NCBI GenBank assembly: GCA_045534775.1
Contig: JAZSKI010000005.1
Coordinates: 1-15,209 of the forward strand
Origin: JAZOTK01 sp045534775
GTDB taxonomy: Bacteria; Bacillota; Clostridia; RUG12999
Direction: 5' to 3'
Length of the DNA stretch: 15,209 nt
The position numbers and the translations under genes were made by a program. The notes beneath the pieces were generated by a model, which had not been told where the DNA came from, searched no databases, and saw nothing but the letters and a program-made list of their open reading frames with translations. This document shows, piece after piece, positions 7,217 through 13,637 of this stretch. Position 1 is the first letter of the stretch, and every line of letters begins with the position of its first letter.

Positions 7217-8032
7217 TTATTTGACCGCACCTTCCGCTACGCCTTTTACTATATATTTCTGCAGAAACAGGAAAATAATTATTATGGGGATTATTGAAAC
7301 AAAAACCGCAGGGAATACAAGCTCCCACGGGTTACCGTACTGACCTGCTGTTATTTTGGCGAAATACAGCTCTAAGGTAAGTGTTCTCCATTCTCCGTTT
7401 CCTATTACCAGAAAGGGTAGCAGATAGTCGTTCCATATCCACATGGAATTTAATATTATAACCGTAACCGTTGTTGATTTAAGAAGAGGGAACACGATTT
7501 TGAAAAACATTTTGAATACTCCCGCCCCGTCAATCAGTGCCGCCTCCTCTAAGGATGACGGCACACTTTTTATAAATCCGTGATATAAAAACACCGACAG
7601 GCTGAGTCCGAAACCGCCGTACATCAAAATCAGTCCGAAAATATTTTTAAGTCCTATAGCTTCAAACAAGGTCAAAAGGGGGTACATTACCGCCTGGAAC
7701 GGTATCAGCATTGATGCTGTAAAGGCATATAAAATTGCCGATGCCGCTTTGATTTTACTGCGCAGCAAAATCCACGCCGATACGGAAGAAATTATCACTA
7801 TCAGCCCCACCGATACCGTCGTCACAAGTATGGTGATAAAAAGTGCCTGCCAAAATTTTATTTTTCCTGCCGCATTTATAATATAGCTTAAATCAAGGCT
7901 ATCCGGCAACATCAGCGGCGAGGCTACGATTTCTCCGTGAGGCTTGAAGGAATTTATTATCAAAAATGCTATAGGTGCCAGTGCCAGTATTGCAAGTAAG
8001 GTAAGCACCGTATAGAGTATAGCTTTTTTCAT
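7217..8032 (-). CDS. ABC sugar importer permease, MalG/UgpE-like
   Basis: A 271-residue inner-membrane permease of the carbohydrate-uptake-1 type, normal in length. It starts with one span (about 5-28), then a short outside loop with the typical NSFKPHGEI (27-35), and a further five predicted spans. The cytoplasmic EAA loop that contacts the ATPase is clear at 162-183 (EEAALIDGAG, ending FPLL). MWIWNDYLLPF (197-207) is a common family sequence. Its ATG overlaps the stop of the upstream permease by one base (TAATG), so the two are translationally coupled and probably form the heterodimeric channel. It is the last gene of the operon. The sugar transported cannot be determined from the permeases. 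No ATPase gene follows. Confidence 0.93.
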   Translation of the reverse strand: MKKAILYTVLTLLAILALAPIAFLIINSFKPHGEIVASPLMLPDSLDLSYIINAAGKIKFWQALFITILVTTVSVGLIVIISSVSAWILLRSKIKAASAILYAFTASMLIPFQAVMYPLLTLFEAIGLKNIFGLILMYGGFGLSLSVFLYHGFIKSVPSSLEEAALIDGAGVFKMFFKIVFPLLKSTTVTVIILNSMWIWNDYLLPFLVIGNGEWRTLTLELYFAKITAGQYGNPWELVFPAVFVSIIPIIIIFLFLQKYIVKGVAEGAVK

Positions 8033-8925
8033 TAAAATTCCACCTCTTTCTTTTTGGTAAACCTCATTTGTATCAACGTCACCGCCGCGATTATAATGAA
8101 GAAAATTACCGCCTGAGCCTGTGCCATTCCGTAATCAGGCGGCGAGGTATCTCTTACGGTACGCAAAATCTGCATGGCAAGAAGCCGCGTGCCGAAGTTA
8201 CCGTCTGTTAGTGCTATATTCTGGTCGAGAAGCTTGAAGCTGTTTGCAAGGGTTAAAAAGAACACTACCGTTATGGCAGGCATCAGCATAGGCAGAGTTA
8301 TGACTCTGAATTTGCGTATGGGACCTGCACCGTCCAGGTCTGCCGCTTCGTATAAATCGCCGGGAATTCCGTTTAATCCCGTAATATAGATTATCATCAT
8401 ATATCCCGACATTTGCCAGGTAGCAAGAATCACAAGTGCAAACAGAGCTTTGGTGTTATCCTGGAGCATATTATTTAAAAATTCCACAGGCAACACGCCC
8501 TTTTCTCCGAACAATATCCCCGAAAAGACGTTCTGAAATATAAACTGCCAGATAAAACCAAGAGCTAATCCTCCCAGCAAATTCGGCAGAAAAAATACAG
8601 TTCTGTAAACTCCCGCCCCTCTTGTTATTTTCGTTATCATAAGAGCAAGGGCAAGGGCTATAGCATTGACCGCCGCTACTGCAATTACGGTGAATTTCAC
8701 CGTATAAAGGAAGGCATCTGTGAATTTTGCATTTTTAAATGCGTTTACATAATTTTCAAAGCCTACGAAGGAGCCAATAAAATCCCCACCGGCAAAATAC
8801 GTTCCTCTCCACGAGGTGAAGGAAAAGATAACACCCATAAGAAAGGGTATAATTATTACCGCCAGGAAAAGAATTATCGCAGGTAACATAAGTGGTGCAA
8901 ACCATCTTCTGTAATATTTAGTCAA
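8032..8925 (-). CDS. ABC sugar importer permease, MalF/UgpA-like (TTG start)
   Basis: A 297-residue inner-membrane permease, the expected length for a six-span MalF/UgpA-type subunit without the large outer domain of E. coli MalF. The basic N-terminus MTKYYRRW precedes the first span (9-33). RTVFFLPNLLGG (108-119) and the EAA loop LYEAADLDGAG...LPML (191-214) identify the family. The start is TTG at 8925: an in-frame TAA lies directly before it, the next ATG is at codon 13 inside the first span, and AAGGCGG sits 8 bases upstream. The spacing motif GGAATTTTAAT before the start is nearly the same as that before the next permease. It lies 15 bases after the binding-protein gene. Confidence 0.93.
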   Translation of the reverse strand: MTKYYRRWFAPLMLPAIILFLAVIIIPFLMGVIFSFTSWRGTYFAGGDFIGSFVGFENYVNAFKNAKFTDAFLYTVKFTVIAVAAVNAIALALALMITKITRGAGVYRTVFFLPNLLGGLALGFIWQFIFQNVFSGILFGEKGVLPVEFLNNMLQDNTKALFALVILATWQMSGYMMIIYITGLNGIPGDLYEAADLDGAGPIRKFRVITLPMLMPAITVVFFLTLANSFKLLDQNIALTDGNFGTRLLAMQILRTVRDTSPPDYGMAQAQAVIFFIIIAAVTLIQMRFTKKKEVEF

Positions 8926-8940
8926 TTAAAATTCCGCCTT

Positions 8941-10416
8941 TCACTGAAGCTGACCTTTCATTTCCTTCCATTTAGAAACAGCAAAATCGGCAATTTCGTT
9001 ATATTCCTTTTCCGTCCAATCCTTTAAAGTCAGATATTTTTCCATAATCTCAAGCCCGAAGGTATCTGCCGTAAAGCCTACGGGGGCACCCGAATAGGGG
9101 TTGGAAATTATGTCACCCGATTTCATATATTCTAAGATAGAGCTTCCCAGACTGTTATTTAAGGTAGTGGTTTCAAAATCGGCATTATACGGTATAAACG
9201 CCATATCCTCCGTAATAAATTTCTTTCCTGCATCGCTTGTGTTAAGCCATACCAGAAAATCCATCGCCGCCTGCTTTTCTTCGTCGGTTGCCTTGGCGTT
9301 TACGGCATAATAATTAGGAACATAAACAGGTATTGAACGCTGAAGCTTCTCAAGGGAAATATTTGTTTTTATATCCTTTTCCTCAAAGGGCATTTTTATT
9401 GGTATGAAGGTCAAATCCTCTGCTATTTCGCGGTTTGCCTTCTGAAGGTTGGTATAGACCCAGTTCCCTTGCTTTAAGAAAACCGCTTTTCCGCTTGCAA
9501 AAAGCTGAACCGAATTATCATATCCGCTTGTGGTGGTGTTGATAAACTCACTGCCTCTCTCAAGAGGACCGTTTTCTCCTGCCGCGTAAGAGGTTTTAAG
9601 GTCAAGGGTTTTTGCGTAGGCTATCAGCGCAGGCTTCAACCCTTCTATCTCCGCATCTGTGGCGGTTTTAGCCTCGCCGGGATTCTCAAACACCGTACTG
9701 AGTGCTATGTTTATAAGATGGTCGCCGTAGGTCCATTTTTCCGCCCCCGCCATAGCAAATACCCCTGTAAGACTATTTGTTTTGGTGCTTTTTTCCATCA
9801 GCGGATAGGTATTGCCTCTTAAGACCATTGAAGCAGTTTCATCATTTTTTATATAGGCATCAAGAGCTTTGACCACTGTTTCAAACTCTCTATAACTGCA
9901 ATTCTTTAAATCCTGTAAAAATGCCGCAGAATAATCCTCGCCCACCAGTGCATCTATCATTTTTTTATCAACTATATAGCCATAACCTTCTACATTATAG
10001 GGTATTCCGTAGCTGTTGCTTCCGTCTGATGACAGTCGCATATTTTCGGGAATACTGTCTGCAAGCTCTTTGAATTCGGCGTTATCCGCCTGATTTAAGT
10101 CCCAGACAAAGCCGCCTTCCTCCCATTCGGTCAAATCGGAAACATTGGTAACGGAAAATATGGTAGGCTTGTTTTTTGAATTCATTTCCGCCCGCAGAGT
10201 ATCTGAGGTATTTGCACCGCTACCCAGCGAAAATACCTTTACCCTCTTACCACGCTCTGTTTCATAAGCTTTAGCCGCCTCTTCCATAGCCTCCGCACTC
10301 TCGCCCTTTGTATTGAAAATATACACATCATAGTCCCCCGTTGTCGTGCCGCCGCAACCGGACAGACCTGTTCCCATTATAAATATTAAAGCTGTCGAAA
10401 TAATTTTTTTAATCAT
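8941..10416 (-). CDS. ABC sugar importer substrate-binding lipoprotein
   Basis: A 491-residue exported, lipid-anchored binding protein of the extracellular solute-binding family 1 (MalE/UgpB-like). It has a signal peptide and lipobox LSGC with C21 as the lipidated cysteine. The mature part shows family features: YDVYIFNTKGESAEAMEEAAKAYE near the N-terminus, NSYGIPYNVEGYGYIVDKK in the first third, and GKAVFLKQGNWVYTNL, a typical aromatic sugar-stacking region. I prefer the ATG at 10416 because GGAGG lies 7 bases upstream; the in-frame ATG at 10422 is almost on the ribosome binding site. First gene of a three-gene importer operon. Ligand unknown, probably an oligosaccharide or glycoside. Confidence 0.93.
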   Translation of the reverse strand: MIKKIISTALIFIMGTGLSGCGGTTTGDYDVYIFNTKGESAEAMEEAAKAYETERGKRVKVFSLGSGANTSDTLRAEMNSKNKPTIFSVTNVSDLTEWEEGGFVWDLNQADNAEFKELADSIPENMRLSSDGSNSYGIPYNVEGYGYIVDKKMIDALVGEDYSAAFLQDLKNCSYREFETVVKALDAYIKNDETASMVLRGNTYPLMEKSTKTNSLTGVFAMAGAEKWTYGDHLINIALSTVFENPGEAKTATDAEIEGLKPALIAYAKTLDLKTSYAAGENGPLERGSEFINTTTSGYDNSVQLFASGKAVFLKQGNWVYTNLQKANREIAEDLTFIPIKMPFEEKDIKTNISLEKLQRSIPVYVPNYYAVNAKATDEEKQAAMDFLVWLNTSDAGKKFITEDMAFIPYNADFETTTLNNSLGSSILEYMKSGDIISNPYSGAPVGFTADTFGLEIMEKYLTLKDWTEKEYNEIADFAVSKWKEMKGQLQ

Positions 10417-10517
10417 ATTCATTCCTCCTTTGAATGATATTTTAAACCAAAGCTCTCTTTAATATTCTCTAAAAATCAGATAAAAAAACAAGATAAAATT
10501 AAAAACATATCCGAAAA
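10417..10517 (-). other. Leader region of the sugar importer operon
   Basis: AT-rich stretch upstream of the binding-protein gene. It must contain the operon promoter unless transcription enters from the decayed region. I find no pair of boxes close to consensus at 16-18 base spacing and no clear catabolite-response operator, so I mark no specific promoter. Confidence 0.3.
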
Positions 10518-10566
10518 CAAACCGCCTCTTGGAAATCAGACCAAAAATCCGATAACAGGGGCGGTT
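10518..10566 (-). terminator. Nested hairpin upstream of the sugar importer operon, possible terminator
   Basis: An outer imperfect stem of about 8-10 bp (ACCGCCTC side at 10518-10527, GGGGCGGT side at 10557-10566) encloses a small TTGG/CCAA stem-loop. On the minus strand TTTGTTTTC follows. It may end transcripts coming through the decayed region from the MBL gene. The loop is large, so this is a moderate call. Confidence 0.4.
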
Positions 10567-10885
10567 AAAAAATTATTTTTATATAATAAACAGATGTATG
10601 TTATACTGAAAAATGCGGCGACGGTGTGCTTCATCAGGCGAAGTGCCATCAATTTTTTATATTTAACATTTTCATTTGTTTGTGATATATTATTAGTGGG
10701 CGATGTTTCCGAGGGCGAGCTGTTATCACTATCAGCTTCAGACTTGGACTTGAAGGAAGCGTCATCTTTTTTTAATTTTATCCACATTTTTTCGCGAAGT
10801 GCCATATACAAACGGTGTCCGGATTTTAGATTTCCGTTCTTCGGCCTCCTTATAAGGTAACACATTTTTAAGCATAATTCAGGAA
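10536..10885 (-). pseudogene. Unrecognised decayed coding-like sequence next to the IS remnant
   Basis: No intact gene can be defended here. One minus-strand frame stays open from the transposase remnant to 10536 and encodes a Ser/Asp/Asn-rich linker-like stretch (about 10690-10760) and then a hydrophobic segment near its end. A second frame encodes a short basic peptide preceded by MLKNVLPYKEAEER. Neither has a convincing ribosome binding site or a family I recognise. The 12-base string ATGGCACTTCGC (minus strand) occurs twice, at 10794-10805 and 10638-10649. The mix of frames, repeats and a mobile-element scar suggests eroded accessory DNA. Confidence 0.35.
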
Positions 10886-11080
10886 TTAACTTATCTGATT
10901 TTTCCGGCAGGCGGGTTTCATATTTGGTGATGCTTTTTTCCATACAAAACTATATTTATTGGGATTTGCTTCAATTTTTGTACCATCTGCAAAAAGGTAC
11001 TCAAGCCTATCTTGCCTTCGGCGAAAATATTCCCCAATACATTGAGAATTCATATTGATGCGGCTACAGAGCAACCGCAC
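10880..11080 (-). pseudogene. Frameshifted fragment of an IS1182-family transposase
   Basis: The minus-strand frame ending at 10886 encodes YLFADGTKIEANPNKYSFVW followed by KK, the highly characteristic segment of IS1182-type (DDE) transposases, in which the Asp of DGT is the expected first catalytic acidic residue. After VWKK the matching frame changes: the continuation SITKYETRLPEKSDKL is found one frame over. Adding one A to the six-A run at about 10935-10940 would restore a single reading frame. About 60-70 codons of similarity remain out of the usual 450 or more; both ends and the remaining catalytic residues are gone. No start codon or ribosome binding site serves it. The remnant begins immediately after the stop of the MBL lipoprotein gene, so the insertion or deletion may have trimmed that gene's 3' flank. 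Confidence 0.7.
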
Positions 11081-11083
11081 ATT

Positions 11084-12127
11084 TTACGGTTTACAGCTTT
11101 TGCAGGGGGTGTATCCTTTTTCTACCGCTTCGGTTCTGCTGTACAGTATTATTTTGTTTTCTTCTTTGATATCGGCATCGCAGTCGGGTCTGTGGAATTT
11201 TTTGCTGTTTTTATTGCCTATATACGTTCCCTCGGTCTTTGGTTTTGATGTGGGGTTGGTGGTAATCTGCGAATTTTTATCCGTATTAACGCTTACGGTT
11301 TTGCCGTCGCTTGTAAATATAATATCGCCTTGTAAATCTGTTCGGTAAAGCTCCGCTCCCGAATCTCTGAGACGGCTTAAAACCTCGCTATGGGGATGAC
11401 CGTAGCTGTTATCCCTGCCGCAGGAAATAACGGCATATTCCGGCATAACCTCTCGCAAAAATCTGTAAGAGGTTGAAGAAGATGAGCCGTGGTGACCTAC
11501 CTTAAGGACATCTGCCGATACATCAAAGCCTTTATTTAAAATAAGCTCTTCCGATTCTCTTTCCGCATCGCCCGTAAATAAAAATGAGGTTTCGCCGCAA
11601 ATAATTTTAAGTACTATAGAAGTATTATTCACATTCTCCGGGTTTTCGGTCACAGGACCTAAAATCTCTATTTTACTGCCGCCCAGACTAAAGTTGTCAC
11701 CACCTTTCGGGTGGGTAATCCCGACTCCTCTGTTCTCTGCTTTTTTCAGAAAATTACGATACGATTTAGTATCGGCTCCCGTCTGTGGTGCCAGCACCGT
11801 ACCTGCATCCGCTACGGACAAAGCACCTGCCAGTCCTCCCACGTGGTCCTCGTGGGCATGGGTACAAACAACATAATCAAGATATGTAATATTATTCTTT
11901 TTGAGTACCGCCGCAATAACATTACTGTCATCTGTGTTGCCGCCGTCTATAAGCATAGACTTGCCGTCACATTTCACCAAAGCCGCATCCGCCTGGCCCA
12001 CGTCAATAAACTGCACCCAAAGCTTCGACTCTGTCTGCGTGGTGGGTTTTGGCGTATCAGCTACGGTTCCGCAACCGCTTATCACTAAAATACAGCTCAA
12101 AACAAACTCTAAAATAAATTTTTTCAA
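11084..12127 (-). CDS. ComEC-like metallo-beta-lactamase-fold lipoprotein with C-terminal HCCC zinc motif
   Basis: A 347-residue exported lipoprotein. Signal peptide 1-18 ends in lipobox VISGC with C19. Residues 36-285 form an MBL-fold hydrolase like the C-terminal domain of the competence protein ComEC: FIDVGQADAALV (40-51), IDGGN (60-64), metal motif THAHEDH (89-95), FTGDAE (184-189), VGHHGS (210-215) and SYGHPH (241-246). These proteins are proposed to be extracellular nucleases or phosphodiesterases. After a Thr/Pro/Lys linker (285-300), residues 301-347 carry YIGNKNSKKFHRPDC and PCKSC, a likely zinc site of H312, C316, C342 and C345, seen in other exported nucleases and resembling the Ada metal-binding module. 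I place the start at TTG 12127: AAAGGTG lies 7 bases upstream and the signal peptide begins exactly there. The frame stays open to 12211, but that would put 28 hydrophobic residues overlapping a terminator before the signal peptide. Confidence 0.88.
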   Translation of the reverse strand: MKKFILEFVLSCILVISGCGTVADTPKPTTQTESKLWVQFIDVGQADAALVKCDGKSMLIDGGNTDDSNVIAAVLKKNNITYLDYVVCTHAHEDHVGGLAGALSVADAGTVLAPQTGADTKSYRNFLKKAENRGVGITHPKGGDNFSLGGSKIEILGPVTENPENVNNTSIVLKIICGETSFLFTGDAERESEELILNKGFDVSADVLKVGHHGSSSSTSYRFLREVMPEYAVISCGRDNSYGHPHSEVLSRLRDSGAELYRTDLQGDIIFTSDGKTVSVNTDKNSQITTNPTSKPKTEGTYIGNKNSKKFHRPDCDADIKEENKIILYSRTEAVEKGYTPCKSCKP

Positions 12128-12156
12128 AATATCACACCTTTCGAAATCATACATAT

Positions 12157-12185
12157 ATAATATCATAAATTTCACTAAAAGTAAA
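12157..12185 (-). promoter_or_regulatory. Likely promoter of the MBL lipoprotein gene
   Basis: On the minus strand, TTTACT (12180-12185) and TATTAT (12157-12162) are 17 bases apart, with TGA directly before the -10 box (extended -10). Transcription would start near 12150, leaving about 22 bases to the TTG start. This supports the TTG over the ATG at 12211, which lies upstream of this promoter. Confidence 0.6.
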
Positions 12186-12193
12186 TATGTATA

Positions 12194-12229
12194 AAATAAA
12201 AAAAGCGGCAACTGCCGCTTTTTTTATTT
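12194..12229. terminator. Bidirectional factor-independent terminator
   Basis: GCGGC (12205-12209) pairs with GCCGC (12214-12218) around an AACT loop. The stem is extended by seven A-T pairs on each side and a few more beyond, giving A-tract and T-tract flanks on both strands. It lies 3 bases past the stop of the Asn/Gln-rich microprotein gene and upstream of the MBL gene promoter, so its main role is probably to end the microprotein transcript. Confidence 0.85.
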
Positions 12230-12232
12230 ATT

Positions 12233-12340
12233 TCAGTTGTTTTTGTTCTGGTTGTTGCTGTTTTGGTTTTTGTTCTGGTTATTATTATTGTTTTGGTTCT
12301 GATTTTTGTTCTGATTGTTGTTGTTTTGATTGTTGTTCAT
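12233..12340 (-). CDS. Asn/Gln-rich microprotein, 35 residues
   Basis: An ATG at 12340 opens a 35-residue frame closed by TGA and followed within 3 bases by a strong terminator. The composition is extreme: 23 Asn, 7 Gln, 3 Lys, 1 Ser and the initiator Met, with no hydrophobic residue after Met. It begins MNNNQNNNNQNK and shows a loose QNKNQ/QNKNN spacing. Several codons are used for the same residue (AAC and AAT, CAA and CAG) in irregular order, so it is not a simple triplet expansion, which suggests selection on the peptide. The ribosome binding site is weak or long-spaced (GAGG about 12 bases upstream). I cannot identify a promoter. Small N/Q-rich proteins occur in Clostridia without known function. 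It could be secreted or spore-associated, but nothing in it shows that: there is no signal peptide. Real gene likely; function unknown. Confidence 0.6.
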   Translation of the reverse strand: MNNNQNNNNQNKNQNQNNNNNQNKNQNSNNQNKNN

Positions 12341-12434
12341 TTTAATTACCATCCTCATATATTAATTGACCCGCGATTTACTCACTTGTCACCTATATTA
12401 TTGACTGATTTTTTAAAAAAAATTCATTTTTCTC

Positions 12435-12463
12435 TTTACTTTTTCAAAAAAATTTTGTATAAT
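12435..12463 (+). promoter_or_regulatory. Sigma-A-type promoter of ddh
   Basis: TTTACT (12435-12440) and a perfect TATAAT (12458-12463) are 17 bases apart. Transcription would begin near 12470, at the base of the small leader hairpin, about 58 bases before the ddh ATG. Confidence 0.75.
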
Positions 12464-12469
12464 ATAAAA

Positions 12470-12487
12470 GGAATTTCTAAAAATTCC
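12470..12487 (+). other. Small hairpin at the 5' end of the ddh leader
   Basis: GGAATTT (12470-12476) and AAATTCC (12481-12487) form a perfect 7-bp stem with a CTAA loop, placed at the predicted transcription start. Such 5'-terminal stems can protect mRNA from decay. It is not followed by a T-run, so it is not a terminator. Confidence 0.45.
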
Positions 12488-12527
12488 CTGTATGCGAATT
12501 TTCTAAACTAATCAGGAGGAATTAACA

Positions 12528-13514
12528 ATGAGTATAAAAATCGGAATTTACGGTTACGGGAATTTAGGTCGCGGCGTGGAAAACGCCATCCGCCAGAACA
12601 GCGATATGGAGCTGGCGGCAGTTTTCACAAGACGAAATCCCGATGACCTGAAAATAAACACCCCCGGTGCTATGGTATATCATATTGACAAGGCGGCTGA
12701 CCTTACAGCCAATATTGATGTTATGATACTTTGCGGCGGCAGTGCAACGGATTTGCCCGTTCAGACTCCCGCTCTTGCGACTATGTTTAATGTAATTGAC
12801 AGCTTTGATACCCACGCTAAAATCCCCGAGCATTTCGAGAAAGTCAACACCGCCGCTTCAAAGGCGGGTAAAACTGCCATGATTTCCGTTGGCTGGGACC
12901 CGGGTATGTTCTCTCTCAACCGTCTCTATGCTTCGGCTATTTTGCCTGACGGCGAGGATTATACTTTTTGGGGTAAGGGCGTAAGCCAAGGTCATTCCGA
13001 TGCCGTAAGAAGAATTGACGGTGTTCTTGATGCAAAGCAGTATACCATTCCCATAGACGAAGCTCTTGATGCCGTAAGAAGCGGCGCTGCTCCCGTTCTC
13101 ACTACCCGTCAGAAGCATTTGCGTGAGTGTTTCGTAGTTGCCGCGGAGGGTGCGGATTTGGCAAGAATTGAAAACGAAATCAAAACTATGCCTAACTATT
13201 TTGCTGATTATAATACCATTGTTCATTTTATCACCAAAGAGGAAATGGCTGAAAATCACAGCGGTATTCCCCATGGCGGATTCGTTATCAGAAGTGGCAG
13301 AACAGGTGCAAACCGTGAAAATAAGCATATAATAGAATACAGCCTGACTTTAGATTCCAATCCCGAATTTACAGCTTCGGTAATTGTAGCCTATGCCCGC
13401 GGCGTATACCGTATGAATAAAGAAGGTAAAAACGGATGTATGACCGTGTTCGACATCCCGCCTGCCTATCTTTCAACCAAATCCCCCGAAGAGCTGAGGG
13501 AAAAGTTATTGTAA
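12528..13514 (+). CDS. ddh: meso-Diaminopimelate dehydrogenase
   Basis: Cytosolic NADPH-dependent enzyme that reductively aminates tetrahydrodipicolinate (as L-2-amino-6-oxopimelate) with ammonia to meso-diaminopimelate. This single step replaces the succinylase or acetylase branch of lysine and peptidoglycan-precursor synthesis. Length 328 matches the family (about 320-330). The Rossmann motif GYGNLGRG (9-16) is at the N-terminus, and TRR (34-36) provides the arginines expected to bind the 2'-phosphate of NADPH. ILCGGSATDLP, SVGWDPGMFS and FWGKGVSQGHSDA are hallmark active-site stretches of Ddh. AGGAGG lies 8 bases before the ATG, and a sigma-A promoter lies at 12435-12463. The gene stands alone and converges on sfsA. 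Its presence predicts a meso-DAP-type wall. Confidence 0.96.
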   Translation: MSIKIGIYGYGNLGRGVENAIRQNSDMELAAVFTRRNPDDLKINTPGAMVYHIDKAADLTANIDVMILCGGSATDLPVQTPALATMFNVIDSFDTHAKIPEHFEKVNTAASKAGKTAMISVGWDPGMFSLNRLYASAILPDGEDYTFWGKGVSQGHSDAVRRIDGVLDAKQYTIPIDEALDAVRSGAAPVLTTRQKHLRECFVVAAEGADLARIENEIKTMPNYFADYNTIVHFITKEEMAENHSGIPHGGFVIRSGRTGANRENKHIIEYSLTLDSNPEFTASVIVAYARGVYRMNKEGKNGCMTVFDIPPAYLSTKSPEELREKLL

Positions 13515-13534
13515 ATAAATACGATAAAGGAAAA

Positions 13535-13558
13535 TCGGCGGGGGCTTGCTCCCGCCGA
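13535..13558. terminator. GC-rich hairpin after ddh
   Basis: An 11-bp stem (13535-13545 against 13548-13558, one G-T wobble) with a very tight TT loop, or a larger loop if the last pairs open. The plus-strand tail is A/T-mixed (AATAAATT), while the minus-strand tail is TTTTCCTTT. It probably terminates ddh and, read from the other side, sfsA transcripts. Confidence 0.6.
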
Positions 13559-13559
13559 A

Positions 13560-13637
13560 ATAAATTGAGAATTAAATCCCGCCACCACCTTCGGTGGTCC
13601 CCCTGTCCGAATTAATTTCACACTTCAAATTTTTCAT
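13560..13637. repeat. Repeat-like intergenic element with ACCACC hairpin
   Basis: Between ddh and sfsA lies an ATTGAGAATTAA stretch, a GC-rich core with ACCACC-TTC-GGTGGT (13584-13598) and a closing GAATTAATTT. AT-rich ends of similar sequence around a GC-rich hairpin core resemble the short dispersed intergenic elements common in gut Clostridia. Only one copy is in this window, so dispersal cannot be shown here. It may also act as the sfsA terminator. Confidence 0.45.

Noticed and set aside
10594..10860. 88-residue plus-strand frame in the decayed region
   Set aside because: No ribosome binding site and no recognisable family; the opposite strand carries the more protein-like linker and the IS remnant.
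10536..10943. A 135-residue minus-strand gene
   Set aside because: Its apparent ATG is the Val-Trp codon overlap (GTATGG) inside the transposase remnant, there is no ribosome binding site, and the frame joins transposase-like and unrelated sequence.
12128..12211. Upstream ATG extension of the MBL lipoprotein
   Set aside because: It would overlap the terminator and precede the predicted promoter, and would place 28 residues before a good lipoprotein signal peptide; the TTG at 12127 has the ribosome binding site.
12236..12345. Simple triplet-repeat expansion or CRISPR-like array
   Set aside because: Units are not regularly spaced, there are no conserved repeats with unique spacers, and codon choice varies irregularly within an open frame.
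12263..12511. Plus-strand frame encoding a very hydrophobic Val/Leu/Ile-rich 82-residue peptide
   Set aside because: It is the antisense reading of the Asn/Gln-rich gene (GTT/ATT are complements of AAC/AAT), has no ribosome binding site and crosses the ddh promoter.
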